64,000 nt of DNA, from positions 620,001 through 684,000 of the forward strand of contig NZ_JAGXBY010000002.1 in the NCBI RefSeq assembly GCF_018310345.1, read 5' to 3'. This DNA is from Ornithinibacillus massiliensis (GTDB lineage Bacteria > Bacillota > Bacilli > Bacillales > Amphibacillaceae). The notes beneath the pieces are model-generated. The model was not told the origin of the DNA. It ran no database searches and worked only from the letters and a program-made list of their open reading frames with translations. The position numbers and the translations under genes were made by a program. Position 1 is the first letter of the stretch; every line of letters starts with the position of its first letter. This document shows, piece after piece, positions 8,551 through 17,394 of this stretch.

Positions 8551-8924
8551 TAGTCATTTATAAGAATGGTTCCATTAATATTAGTAAATATTCGATTAGA
8601 AGCTTCATCCAAACTCATTGCTGTCACTACTGTGTTGTTTTTCGCACTAACTAATAGGGCAGTATTATTCATCACAACGAGTGAATCTGTAACACCCTTT
8701 GCCCTTGCTTCGGTAACTTTTTCATTAATGATCTTCCATTGTGTATCATTTAAATGAATATTTCTTTCTTGCAATCTATCACTAGCATGCTTGCTGACTT
8801 TTAGCTCTTGTTGTTCTTTAAGAATCGACTTGAAAGATAGCCCTTGATCACTCGTTTTACTCTTAGCTGTTATCGGAAATTGTAACGCCTGTTGACTAGG
8901 AATTTGATGAATTCGGTGATCCAT
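8550..8924 (-). CDS. TIGR02530-type flagellar operon protein, function unknown
   Basis: This 124-residue protein lies between flgD and flgG and looks like the family named TIGR02530 (flagellar operon protein), found in many Bacilli and Clostridia but, as far as I recall, not at this place in B. subtilis 168. A conserved central stretch is SKHASDRLQERNIHLNDTQW (about residues 44-63), followed by an alpha/beta segment ending in NINGTILIND. There is no signal peptide or membrane span. Its place between the hook cap gene and a rod/hook gene suggests a role in rod or hook export or assembly, but that is inference. The ATG at 8924 is favoured over a GTG three codons upstream that overlaps the ribosome site. 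Confidence 0.8.
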   Translation of the reverse strand: MDHRIHQIPSQQALQFPITAKSKTSDQGLSFKSILKEQQELKVSKHASDRLQERNIHLNDTQWKIINEKVTEARAKGVTDSLVVMNNTALLVSAKNNTVVTAMSLDEASNRIFTNINGTILIND

Positions 8925-8938
8925 AATCTTCACTTCCT

Positions 8939-9445
8939 TTATTCAGACCCGACCTTATCCTTTTCATTATCTACTTGCTCATTAGTTGAGTCTTCATCGG
9001 TGTTCTGTTCGGTTTCTTTTATTCCTAAAATAAAATCTGCAAACACCTTGTCCCCGTTAGCTAATTGAAGAACTGCATAACCTTCTTCTAAGCCGACTGC
9101 AACAACTTCACTAGATTGCAGTGGTAGCCATTTGTCTGCCTCTTGGTCATAATTCCGGTAAGAGACTGTTTTCCCGATTAAATGACTATGCTGAACAATA
9201 GGGTTAAATTGTTGACTCTGAACTAATTGATTAATAGCAGTTGCCATATTCATTGTTTGTTCTAAAGCTGAAAATTGAGCAAGTTGTGTAATAAACTCCC
9301 GGTCATCCATTGGATTTGTTGGGTCTTGATTTTGTAATTGTGCCATTAGTATTTTTAAAAAATCATCTTTTCCAAGATTATTATCAGGAGCCTCTCTTGT
9401 CGTCGTTTGATTTTTTAAATATAGAGAAGGATCTATTGTTGGCAT
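8939..9445 (-). CDS. flgD: FlgD, hook capping/scaffold protein
   Basis: FlgD forms the scaffold under which hook subunits polymerise. The protein (168 residues from the ATG at 9445) has the family N-terminal motif LGKDDFLKILMAQLQNQDPT near residues 25-44 and PMDDREFITQLAQFSALEQ immediately after it, then VQHSHLIGKTVSY in the middle. The C-terminus is acidic and Asn/Asp-rich. I selected the ATG with AGGTGA upstream rather than a GTG three codons earlier. It follows fliK almost directly, as in other Bacillaceae. Confidence 0.94.
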   Translation of the reverse strand: MPTIDPSLYLKNQTTTREAPDNNLGKDDFLKILMAQLQNQDPTNPMDDREFITQLAQFSALEQTMNMATAINQLVQSQQFNPIVQHSHLIGKTVSYRNYDQEADKWLPLQSSEVVAVGLEEGYAVLQLANGDKVFADFILGIKETEQNTDEDSTNEQVDNEKDKVGSE

Positions 9446-9454
9446 GCTATTCAC

Positions 9455-10735
9455 CTACACTTCCATATTTCGAATCAATTCATCTAACCTTGCTTCAAAG
9501 TCATCTCCACTATGATTACTTTCTTGTTGGTGATCCATATCATCTGATTGGTCTTGATTTTGACCTTGCAAGGATTGTTCATCCCCCTGCTTTGTTTGTG
9601 CCTGTCCTTGACCAGCACCTACATCCTGTCGTTCAATCACGACTTGTTGAGGGGAAAACATATGCTTCAACTGACTAATGTTGGACTCCAGCATATCTTT
9701 AGCAGCTTGAGTACTTACTACAATCTTAACTGTCATTTCACCATTAATTTCAGTTAAACGAACCATCATTTCTCCAAGATTTTCAGGTCTTAGGGAAATG
9801 GAAAGCTGATTCATTCCATTTGGCATGGATAAGAATTTACTTGTTTTTAAAACCTGATGGAATTGCTCCATTAATTGTTGTTCTACTACTTGTCCACTCA
9901 TGTTTTGATTAACGAAAATGACATATTGTTCTAGCTTAGGTACATACGTATGACTCGAGAAGCTAGTGTTCTGACTTGGCATCACGTTTTCTGTTCCCTG
10001 TTGATTATGTAGTGCATTTTCTAGCCATCTTACAACATCTTTTGTCGTGACTTGTGCATCGTTTTGATATTGGAGTTTATTGGAAAGCGTAGCTCGGTTT
10101 TGATATGCCACAACTAGTTCTTTCCATAATTGGTTTTCTTTTGTGCCAGTCAATTCTAACGATTTCGCTTGTTTTTCATGATTGCTTAAGTCTTTTTCTA
10201 GTGAAGTCCATTGCTTTAGCAAATCTAATAATTTTGGAGCTATCCTTTTAAACTCCTCCTCAGTAGAAACATCTCGAACTAAGCTTTCAAATTTAGTAAA
10301 TACTTCGACTAACTTTTGTTGTACGACAGCAAGCACTCTCTCATCCAATCGCGCTATCTCATCGCTTACTTGTTCATCCCTATTAACTGATTCCACTTCC
10401 ATTGGAATTAGAATATTAGGATGATGACCAATAAGTCGAAGACGTAGCTGTTCCAAATCAAGTGGTTCCATCACAGTCCCCGTTGATATAGTAAGATCTT
10501 GAGTTGTTGTTATTTCACTTAACTCATTATCTTCTATATTCAGTTCTAGTAATGCTTCTAACGTTATTATTTCTTTACCGGAAGATTTTGTCTCTAGAGA
10601 TGAACCATTCTTCATCATATTTCCTTGTTGCAATAACTTAGCAAACAGTGAAGAGGTATTCGCCTGTTTATCATTAGGAGTTGAGGTCTCCAATACATTA
10701 CGTAGTGTCTGTGATACCATGTTAATCGCATTCAC
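9455..10735 (-). CDS. fliK: FliK, hook-length control protein
   Basis: FliK is a secreted molecular ruler whose C-terminal domain contacts FlhB to stop hook growth. The protein is about 426 residues, with a poorly conserved, Gln/Asn-rich N-terminal ruler. The C-terminal Flg_hook domain is visible near residues 305-365 (LSISLRPENLGEMMVRLTEI and VSTQAAKDMLESNISQLK). The tail (about 375-410) is very rich in Gln, Asp and Ser. The likely start is a GTG at 10735, eight bases after AGGAGG; the GTG three codons upstream overlaps the ribosome site. A distant FliK-like protein, YlqG, is encoded at 28258-29976. Confidence 0.92.
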   Translation of the reverse strand: MNAINMVSQTLRNVLETSTPNDKQANTSSLFAKLLQQGNMMKNGSSLETKSSGKEIITLEALLELNIEDNELSEITTTQDLTISTGTVMEPLDLEQLRLRLIGHHPNILIPMEVESVNRDEQVSDEIARLDERVLAVVQQKLVEVFTKFESLVRDVSTEEEFKRIAPKLLDLLKQWTSLEKDLSNHEKQAKSLELTGTKENQLWKELVVAYQNRATLSNKLQYQNDAQVTTKDVVRWLENALHNQQGTENVMPSQNTSFSSHTYVPKLEQYVIFVNQNMSGQVVEQQLMEQFHQVLKTSKFLSMPNGMNQLSISLRPENLGEMMVRLTEINGEMTVKIVVSTQAAKDMLESNISQLKHMFSPQQVVIERQDVGAGQGQAQTKQGDEQSLQGQNQDQSDDMDHQQESNHSGDDFEARLDELIRNMEV

Positions 10736-10765
10736 TTCTTTCACCTCCTTTCAAAAAAAGTGCGC

Positions 10766-11347
10766 TTATTGATTAATAAAAAGTTTCGTAATAGCTGCTG
10801 CTGACTCTGGCGTCATATTTCCCAAAATAGCTCCACGATCTTTATTAGACATCTCACTTAATATGGTAAAAGCCGATTCCTGATCCAGTTGTTCTAGTAT
10901 GATTGCCGCTTGTTCACTACTCATTTCTTTGAAAGAGCTCGACATTTGCTTAATAGATTTACTAGAATCCTCTTCTGTTGTCTGTTTAGCAGCTTCCAAA
11001 TCCCTCTGCAATTTAGTAATGGTAAGCTCTAATTGCTCTATTGAGCTTTCTAAAGCTGTTTTTTCCTGGTTCAATTGCTCAATTTTTTCATCTTTAGCAG
11101 CAATCGTTGCCTGATAGTTTTCTTCTTCCTTCTTCTCTGCAACTTCATCATCTGTTGGAATCAAGGACGATACTACAGGGATATTACTACCTGTATTTTT
11201 CGCCCAGTCTATTACATTTACCCCAGCTAGCGATAATACAATTGCTGTTAGCGTAATAGCGATAATAACAGGTATAACGATGGCAAATAAGAACCATAAG
11301 ATAGGATTCATTTTTTCTTTTTCTTTAACTACTTTTTGCTCTGCCAT
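10766..11347 (-). CDS. ylxF: YlxF/MotE-like MgtE-N domain protein
   Basis: This 193-residue protein matches YlxF of the Bacillus fla/che operon and the MotE chaperone family. It has one membrane helix (about residues 15-42), a long coiled coil (about 75-135, heptads of Glu/Lys/Leu) and a C-terminal MgtE-N-like domain with EMSSEQAAIILEQLDQESAF and GAILGNMTPESAAAITKLF repeats. In other bacteria MotE stabilises the stator protein MotC; in Bacillus the role is not settled. The ATG at 11347, six bases after AGGTGA, is preferred over a GTG three codons earlier that overlaps the fliJ stop. Confidence 0.85.
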   Translation of the reverse strand: MAEQKVVKEKEKMNPILWFLFAIVIPVIIAITLTAIVLSLAGVNVIDWAKNTGSNIPVVSSLIPTDDEVAEKKEEENYQATIAAKDEKIEQLNQEKTALESSIEQLELTITKLQRDLEAAKQTTEEDSSKSIKQMSSSFKEMSSEQAAIILEQLDQESAFTILSEMSNKDRGAILGNMTPESAAAITKLFINQ

Positions 11348-11352
11348 TTCTA

Positions 11353-11799
11353 TCACCTATTTTTGTGACTAAGATATTGTTGAATAGATATTTCATTCAT
11401 AAACGATTCTTCCGCTTGTTTTAATTGTGTTAATGATTCGTTATTACGAAATTCAATAATCTTTTCAAATTTTTTCGTTTCTATATGTGCCTCAGATAGA
11501 AGCGCCTGCTTAGACTCCATGTTATGCCTTGCTCGTTGTAATTGAACTTGTAATGCTTGAATATTTTTTTCTAATCTAGTAATGTAAGCCAATTGATCCT
11601 GAATGAAATCAATATGCATATTAGAGCTTAATGATTCTTCATAAACCGCTTCAGCTGCCTCTTTTTTTTGTAGTAGCTTTAATAGTTTCGTTCCTATCTC
11701 TTCGAAAGCATCAACAGACTTATGATAAGCAAGCTGGGCATCTTTCTTTTCCTTTTCTCGTATATCCAATATTTTGGATAAGACTTGGGTCCCTGCCAT
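11353..11799 (-). CDS. fliJ: FliJ, export ATPase stalk/chaperone
   Basis: FliJ is the coiled-coil stalk inserted in the FliI ATPase ring; it escorts unloaded chaperones and links to FlhA. The 148-residue protein is predicted to be one long antiparallel coiled coil, with an early LSKILDIREKEKKDAQLAY segment and a late KKFEKIIEFRNNESLTQL segment. Family sequence conservation is low, but length, coiled-coil content and position after fliI are typical. The ATG at 11799 overlaps the end of fliI closely and has GGAGGTAATTGATC upstream. Confidence 0.9.
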   Translation of the reverse strand: MAGTQVLSKILDIREKEKKDAQLAYHKSVDAFEEIGTKLLKLLQKKEAAEAVYEESLSSNMHIDFIQDQLAYITRLEKNIQALQVQLQRARHNMESKQALLSEAHIETKKFEKIIEFRNNESLTQLKQAEESFMNEISIQQYLSHKNR

Positions 11800-11801
11800 G
11801 A

Positions 11802-13121
11802 TCAATTACCTCCATTAAGCACCATTCTCAAGTTTTCAATTGTTTCTTCTAACGACAGTTTTTCATACACACCTTGTTTTAAGAATGTCATGATCTTTGG
11901 ATAATATAGAATAGCTTGATCGATTTCATGATCCGTACCACGTTTATAGGCACCAATCTGAATCAAATCTCTATTGTCTTCATACTTAGCAACTAGCGCC
12001 CGCGCCCTTTGTGCTAATTCTTGATGTTCAGAGGAAACAATTTGATTCATAACCCTACTAATGGATTTTAATATGTTAATCGCGGGATACTGCCCTTGTT
12101 CTGCTAGCTTACGATCCATTACAAAGTGTCCATCTAAGATACCACGAACTGTATCAGCAATTGGTTCATTCATATCATCACCATCTACTAGCACGGTATA
12201 AAAAGCAGTTATTGCTCCATTTTTGTCGGTACCAGCTCGTTCTAATAGCTTTGGTAAAATAGAGAAAACCGATGGCGTATACCCTTTGGTTGTTGGCGGT
12301 TCTCCTGTTGCCAATCCAACCTCTCTTTGAGCCATTGCTACACGGGTTACAGAGTCCATCATGAGGTTTACGTTATAACCTAATTCGCGGAAATACTCTG
12401 CTATCGCCGTTGCTGTATATGCTCCTTTAATACGCATTAAAGCTGGCTGATCGGATGTCGCAACAACTACAATCGATTTATGTAACCCTTCTTGACCAAG
12501 GTCTTTTTCAATAAATTCTCTTACCTCTCGCCCACGTTCCCCAATAAGTGCAATTACATTTATATCTGCTTTACTATTTCTAGCAATCATACCGAGTAGT
12601 GTACTTTTCCCAACACCACTACCAGCAAATAATCCTATTCGCTGACCTCTACCAACAGTTAGCATAGAATCAATAGCCTTTACACCAACTTGAATTGGTT
12701 CATTAATTGTTGGTCGAGACATTGGGTTTGGTGGTGCCTGTTCCGTTAAATAATTGGATAAACCATTTGGCAGCTCTGAACCATCTAAAGGTTTCCCTAA
12801 TGAATCAATGACATTCCCTATTAAACTTCTGCCTATTTTTACAGTAAGCGGTTTTCCTGTAGACTCTACTAAACACCCTGGTCCAATCTCTGAAACTTCG
12901 TTGTAAGGCATAAGTATAATATTCTCATTATTAAATCCCACAACCTCTGCAAGTACTGGCTTTTTACCTTTGTTTAAACCCGGATGAATATAACATACTT
13001 CTCCTATATTCGCTGCAGGTCCCACAGATTCTATCATAATTCCTACTACTCGGTGAATCTTCCCGAAACGCTTATATACATCAGCTTCTTCAATCCTATT
13101 AAGGTAATTTTCTATATTCAT
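11802..13121 (-). CDS. fliI: FliI, flagellar export ATPase
   Basis: FliI is the F1-beta-like ATPase that energises export of flagellar proteins. The 439-residue protein has the Walker A motif GLFAGSGVGKSTLLG near residues 164-178, the catalytic region ALIGERGREVREF, Walker B in the NLMMDSVTRVAMAQRE stretch and the family motif TGEPPTTKGYTPSVFSILPK. Its ATG overlaps the fliH stop (ATGA), as expected for partners FliH and FliI. Length is the same as in B. subtilis. Confidence 0.96.
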   Translation of the reverse strand: MNIENYLNRIEEADVYKRFGKIHRVVGIMIESVGPAANIGEVCYIHPGLNKGKKPVLAEVVGFNNENIILMPYNEVSEIGPGCLVESTGKPLTVKIGRSLIGNVIDSLGKPLDGSELPNGLSNYLTEQAPPNPMSRPTINEPIQVGVKAIDSMLTVGRGQRIGLFAGSGVGKSTLLGMIARNSKADINVIALIGERGREVREFIEKDLGQEGLHKSIVVVATSDQPALMRIKGAYTATAIAEYFRELGYNVNLMMDSVTRVAMAQREVGLATGEPPTTKGYTPSVFSILPKLLERAGTDKNGAITAFYTVLVDGDDMNEPIADTVRGILDGHFVMDRKLAEQGQYPAINILKSISRVMNQIVSSEHQELAQRARALVAKYEDNRDLIQIGAYKRGTDHEIDQAILYYPKIMTFLKQGVYEKLSLEETIENLRMVLNGGN

Positions 13122-13861
13122 GCTTTTTGCTCCAATAGTACTTCGTGTAAAACTTCGTAAATTTTACTTAATTGCGTATGAATACTTGCATCAATTTTCC
13201 CAAATGGATGTTCTATCACACAGCTCCCAACTTCTAATGCTTCGTTTATGTAAATAGAAAGGGTCGCTTTTGACTCTAATATTTTCTCCAACTCATTTTT
13301 TTGAGATAGGATATACTCATAATTCTCCGGATGTAAATAGATGGTTACTTCACGCTGATCTTTGATCGTGGAAATAGCATCCTTTACAATCGGTAAAAAC
13401 AAATCCGGTTCCTTGTCTATTTCTTGCTTGATTATCTTTTTGGCGACATGTACGGCAAGTGTTAGAATCGTTTCTTCACTTTTTTCAACGGTTGACTGAT
13501 AATCCAGTTTGGAAGCTTCGATAATGCCATTGGCTTGTTCAATAAGGTGGTGATATTGCTCAAGGCTCTCCACCTTACCTTGTTCAAAGCCAGCCTGAAA
13601 TCCTTCTTGTCTTGCTTGCTCTATTAATTCCAGTTTTTCCTGTTGCCAAGCTTCTTTTGCCGACTGAATTTCTTGCTCTGTATTTGCAATTAAATCTTCT
13701 TGTTGTATTTTTATTAATTCTAATCGGTCTTGGGCCGCTTTTAACTGATCTAATTCGGATTGCAATTGTTCTTCAGAACTGATTACTATTTGTTCTGATA
13801 CCTTATTTTGAATTGGAATAATTTGAATCGTTTTTTTGGAACTTGGTTGAGTATTAGACAA
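13118..13861 (-). CDS. fliH: FliH, regulator of the export ATPase
   Basis: FliH forms the peripheral stalk that anchors the FliI ATPase to the C ring. The protein is dominated by a Glu/Gln/Lys-rich coiled coil (roughly residues 25-120), with a QEGFQAGFEQGK segment resembling the GxxxG-like stretch of FliH, followed by a V-ATPase-E-like domain (LAVHVAKKIIKQEIDKEP). The start is uncertain: two GTG codons at 13877-13882 are open but lack a ribosome site, whereas a TTG at 13861 lies nine bases after GGAGGAG inside the fliG 3' end. I used the TTG. Confidence 0.88.
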   Translation of the reverse strand: MSNTQPSSKKTIQIIPIQNKVSEQIVISSEEQLQSELDQLKAAQDRLELIKIQQEDLIANTEQEIQSAKEAWQQEKLELIEQARQEGFQAGFEQGKVESLEQYHHLIEQANGIIEASKLDYQSTVEKSEETILTLAVHVAKKIIKQEIDKEPDLFLPIVKDAISTIKDQREVTIYLHPENYEYILSQKNELEKILESKATLSIYINEALEVGSCVIEHPFGKIDASIHTQLSKIYEVLHEVLLEQKA

Positions 13862-14867
13862 TGATATCGTCTCCTCCACCACGGGCTATAACAATCTCAC
13901 CGATATCCTCTAGCCTTCTAATAATGGCTACTATGCGTGTTTGTGCCTCTTCTACATCACGTAATCGAACAGGACCCATAAATTCCATTTCTTCTTTAAA
14001 TGTCTCTGCCATACGTTGTGACATATTTTTAAAGACAATATCTTTTACTTCATCACTAGAAACCTTCAGTGCAAGGCGTAAATCTTCGTTTTCCACTTCT
14101 CTGATAACCCGCTGAATTGCACGATTATCAAGGATAACAATATCTTCGAATACAAACATACGCTTCTTAATCTCATCAGCAAGTTCAGGGTCTTGAATTT
14201 CTAACGCATCCAAAATGGTTCTTTCTGTGCTTCTATCTACTCCATTTAATACTTCCACCACAGACTGGATACCACCAGTTTGTGTATAATCCTCTGTAAA
14301 AGAAGAAGAAATATTTCGTTCTAACACTTCTTCGACTTGACTGATAATATCTGGAGAAGTAGAATCCATTGTCGCTATACGTCTTGCAATATCTGCTTGC
14401 ATTTCCTGTGGCAATGCAGATAGTATTTGTCCTGCTTGCTCCGGATCTAAATAAGATAACACTAATGCAATTGTTTGTGGATGTTCATTTTGAATAAAAT
14501 TTAATACCTGTTGTGGATCCGTTTTTCTTGCAAAATCAAATGGCCTCACTTGTAATGAAGAGGTTAATCGGTTGATTATATTGCTCGCCTCTTGCTCACC
14601 AAAGGCTTTTTCTAACACTGTTTTGGCATATCCGATACCGCCTTGCGAGATATAATCCTGTGCCAGTACTATTTGGTGAAATTGTTCTATTACTTCCTCT
14701 TTCATGTTCGTATCAACTTTTTTCACAGATGATATTTCAAGACTTAGTCTCTCAATCTCTTCCTCTGTTAAATATTTATACACTTGAGCGGATACATCTG
14801 GTCCGAGAGAGATTAAGAGAATTGCTGCTTTTTGTTTTCCAGTTAGTGGCGATTGTTGTCTAGCCAT
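13854..14867 (-). CDS. fliG: FliG, flagellar motor switch protein
   Basis: FliG attaches to the MS ring protein FliF and converts stator movement into rotor torque. The 337-residue protein has FliG-N (LTGKQKAAILLISLGPDVS), the middle domain with HPQTIALVLSYLDPEQAG near residues 128-145, and the C-terminal torque helix region (EDLRLALKVSSDEVKDIVF, GPVRLRDVEEAQ) with the conserved charged residues. It ends in a short Gly/Asp tail and overlaps the fliH start. Length and order match B. subtilis. Confidence 0.96.
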   Translation of the reverse strand: MARQQSPLTGKQKAAILLISLGPDVSAQVYKYLTEEEIERLSLEISSVKKVDTNMKEEVIEQFHQIVLAQDYISQGGIGYAKTVLEKAFGEQEASNIINRLTSSLQVRPFDFARKTDPQQVLNFIQNEHPQTIALVLSYLDPEQAGQILSALPQEMQADIARRIATMDSTSPDIISQVEEVLERNISSSFTEDYTQTGGIQSVVEVLNGVDRSTERTILDALEIQDPELADEIKKRMFVFEDIVILDNRAIQRVIREVENEDLRLALKVSSDEVKDIVFKNMSQRMAETFKEEMEFMGPVRLRDVEEAQTRIVAIIRRLEDIGEIVIARGGGDDIIV

Positions 14868-14879
14868 CTTTCATACCTC

Positions 14880-16490
14880 CTAATCTTCTCCTATCCATCC
14901 ACGTAATAGCTTCGCAAACTCTTCTGGTTTGTCTTTGGCCATTTTTTCTAATTGTTTTCTACGTTGAATTGTTTCTGTTGCTTCTTCCACTTCAATATCT
15001 GGAACAGTATCAACAGTCTCCACCGCAATTGCTGCCTCACGATTCTCCTCGGCTATTGCGTTAGACTTTCGCTTAAATAATAGAATTATTAAGATTATAA
15101 TAATTAAAAGTAATACTCCACCTACTACATACATCCAGACTGGAATCTTAAATCCAGGATCAGTTGTTGGAGTAGTCATACCACTAAATTCTTGAAACAC
15201 GATTGACGTTCTAGGGTCATTCGGATTATCAGCTAGATCCTCCGTTTGAAATCCTGGATCAATCGATGTTGCGATAATCGAATTTAAAATATCATTGATA
15301 CTATTTCTAACTTCGTCTTCTTGTGCTGCGTTTAATCTATTTCCTTCATAATCTAATCTGTCCACAGCAACTTGTATTCCTAAGTCGCGGACCTTATAGG
15401 GACTTTCGATAATTTCTTTTTGAATCCGGTTGAATTCATTATTAACTGTTTCCTTAATATATTCATATTCTCCATCATCACCTGCATCAGCACCTGCATA
15501 TCCAGGGATGTCTCCATCGCCAGCACCTGCAACTCCTCCAACTTGATTTGCTCCAGCGCCAGAATACGTTTCACGAATCGTTTCGATACTAACTGGTAAA
15601 CCTTCCATATTCTCAGGATCTGTTGGTTCAACAATCTCTTCCACTCTGTTTTCCTGAGTGAAATCAATATCAGCAGTTACAGAAACGATGACATTGTCCA
15701 TTCCAACCATCGTACCAAGCATTTGTTGTAATCTTCTTTGAATATCTCTTTCGATATCACGCTTTACTGTTTGTTGATATGTATATGCATCTTGGAATCC
15801 ATTACTATTTTCGTTATTCATGTCATAAAACTCGGAATATTGATTCATAATGCTGATATTTTCAGGTTGTAGATTCGGTACTGCTTTAGACACTAGTTGG
15901 TATAATGCTTTGATCTGATTACCTTCAAACTGATACCCCGGTTCAGTTTCTATTATGATGGCAGCTTCTGTTGGTTGTGTCTGCTCACTAACAAATATAG
16001 GTTCCTTAGGCATGGTAATCATTACAGTAGCATTATTAATCCCCTGAATTCTTGTAATCAAATTCGCTAGCTCCGTTTGCATCGCATCTAGGTGCATCAC
16101 ATTAAATTCGTTATCTGTTATCCCCCATGAAGTATTTTCACTAAAGAAGGAGTAATCAATATTGCCACTATTAGGAATCCCTTGACCCGCTAAGTCTACT
16201 AACAGACTATCCGCTTGCTCTTTTGGAACAGAAATAGTAGTACCGCCATCGCCTAATTCATACGGAACTCCTCTAGCATCTAATTCCGTTTTAATTTGCC
16301 CAACCTCTTGTAACGATAAATTCTTATACAATGGCATGTAATCTGATTTCGTCGCAAATAATGAAATAACTGCTATTAAAGCAATCACAGCAAGCGAAGA
16401 ACCAATTATTAAGCTTTTTTGACCTTTTGACCGGCTTGACCAAAAAGTTTTTGCCGTTTCTTTTAATTTCATTATTTTTTCGTTGTTCAT
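14880..16490 (-). CDS. fliF: FliF, MS-ring protein
   Basis: FliF builds the membrane MS ring on which the basal body assembles. From the ATG at 16490 (GGGGGAG upstream) the product has 536 residues. An N-terminal membrane helix (about residues 28-50) and a C-terminal one (about 445-467) bracket the periplasmic ring-building domains with SVPKEQADSLLVDLAGQGIP, TDNEFNVMHLDAMQTELANL and SPYKVRDLGIQVAVDRL. A Gly/Ala/Asp-rich loop lies near residues 320-345. The extreme C-terminus (RRKQLEKMAKDKPEEFAKLL) is the FliG-binding peptide and is almost identical to B. subtilis. Confidence 0.95.
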   Translation of the reverse strand: MNNEKIMKLKETAKTFWSSRSKGQKSLIIGSSLAVIALIAVISLFATKSDYMPLYKNLSLQEVGQIKTELDARGVPYELGDGGTTISVPKEQADSLLVDLAGQGIPNSGNIDYSFFSENTSWGITDNEFNVMHLDAMQTELANLITRIQGINNATVMITMPKEPIFVSEQTQPTEAAIIIETEPGYQFEGNQIKALYQLVSKAVPNLQPENISIMNQYSEFYDMNNENSNGFQDAYTYQQTVKRDIERDIQRRLQQMLGTMVGMDNVIVSVTADIDFTQENRVEEIVEPTDPENMEGLPVSIETIRETYSGAGANQVGGVAGAGDGDIPGYAGADAGDDGEYEYIKETVNNEFNRIQKEIIESPYKVRDLGIQVAVDRLDYEGNRLNAAQEDEVRNSINDILNSIIATSIDPGFQTEDLADNPNDPRTSIVFQEFSGMTTPTTDPGFKIPVWMYVVGGVLLLIIIILIILLFKRKSNAIAEENREAAIAVETVDTVPDIEVEEATETIQRRKQLEKMAKDKPEEFAKLLRGWIGED

Positions 16491-16618
16491 GTACTCCCCC
16501 GCCAAATTCGAAAACAAATTAACAACCAAAACCTTTATAACAAGTCTAGTTATTAATTTTATATTTTTTGTTAAAAGACCATTAAGTCAATCCGATATAT
16601 ACTTTAATAGAATACCTT

Positions 16619-16921
16619 TTATACTTGCATTCTCATTATCTCGGTATATGCATCAATTGCCTTACGTTGAATTTCAACTGTAGCTTGCAGTGTTACACTC
16701 GCTTTTTGAGCAGTAATCATAACGTCATGTAAGTCATTGATTTGGCCCATAGCAAGTGCCTCTGTCTTTTTGTCAGATTCTACTTGTAATTCATTGACAT
16801 TATAAATCGCATTCTTTAACAAGTTAGCGAAATTCGCTTGTGCTTCTCCAGGTGTAATTAATTGCTTACCATTCGTTGAATTTATTGTTGAATTATGTAA
16901 TCCATTAATCGATAAACTCAT
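16619..16921 (-). CDS. fliE: FliE, MS ring-rod junction protein
   Basis: FliE is the first axial protein exported and links the MS ring to the rod. The 100-residue protein has the family pattern ANFANLLKNAIYNVNELQ in the middle and the C-terminal NDLHDVMITAQKASVTLQAT / EIQRKAIDAYTEIMRMQV helices. The ATG at 16921 is seven bases after AAGGAGAATA; a GTG immediately upstream is too close. About 130 bases separate it from fliF, the widest gap in this part of the operon; no clear promoter was recognised there. Confidence 0.94.
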   Translation of the reverse strand: MSLSINGLHNSTINSTNGKQLITPGEAQANFANLLKNAIYNVNELQVESDKKTEALAMGQINDLHDVMITAQKASVTLQATVEIQRKAIDAYTEIMRMQV

Positions 16922-16932
16922 CACTATTCTCC

Positions 16933-17391
16933 TTATTTGCCAATTTCTAAAGCCTTCATCAACATACTTTTACTAGCATTCAGTGCGGTTATATTGGCCT
17001 CATAGGATCTTGTCGCACTCATTAAATCAACCATTTCTTTGAGTGGATCGACATTCGGCATTTGTACATAACCAGCTTCATTAGCATCTGGATGTGTTGG
17101 ATTGTAAACTAATTTAAATGGCTCTTCATCCTCTACAATACTAGTCACTTTCACACCACTCGCAGGATTATTGGAGGTATTATTCGTTGCCTTATTTAAA
17201 AAAGTACGAAAATTACGGTCAGAAGGCTCTACCTCTACCATCTTCCTACGGTATGGTTCTACCGCACCATTTTCATTTACTGATGCTCTTGTTGTATTTG
17301 CATTTGCGATGTTGGATGATATGACATCCATTCTTAAGCGTTGTGCTGTTAGTGCACTTGCGCTAGCATTCATTGCGTTAAAGATAGACAT
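16933..17391 (-). CDS. flgC: FlgC, proximal rod protein
   Basis: FlgC is one of the proximal rod subunits of the flagellar axle. The 152-residue protein starts with the rod signature (MSIFNAMNASASALTAQRLR, then DVISSNIANANTTR) and ends with MVDLMSATRSYEANITALNA plus the SKSMLMKALEIGK helix. Its ribosome site AAGGAGG lies inside the last codons of flgB, so the two genes are translationally coupled. Length agrees with B. subtilis. Confidence 0.96.
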   Translation of the reverse strand: MSIFNAMNASASALTAQRLRMDVISSNIANANTTRASVNENGAVEPYRRKMVEVEPSDRNFRTFLNKATNNTSNNPASGVKVTSIVEDEEPFKLVYNPTHPDANEAGYVQMPNVDPLKEMVDLMSATRSYEANITALNASKSMLMKALEIGK

Positions 17392-17394
17392 GGA

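Noticed and set aside
16491..16618. Internal promoter between fliE and fliF
   Set aside because: A TTGACT and a TGTTATAAA are both present on the minus strand but are not spaced as one promoter; evidence too weak.
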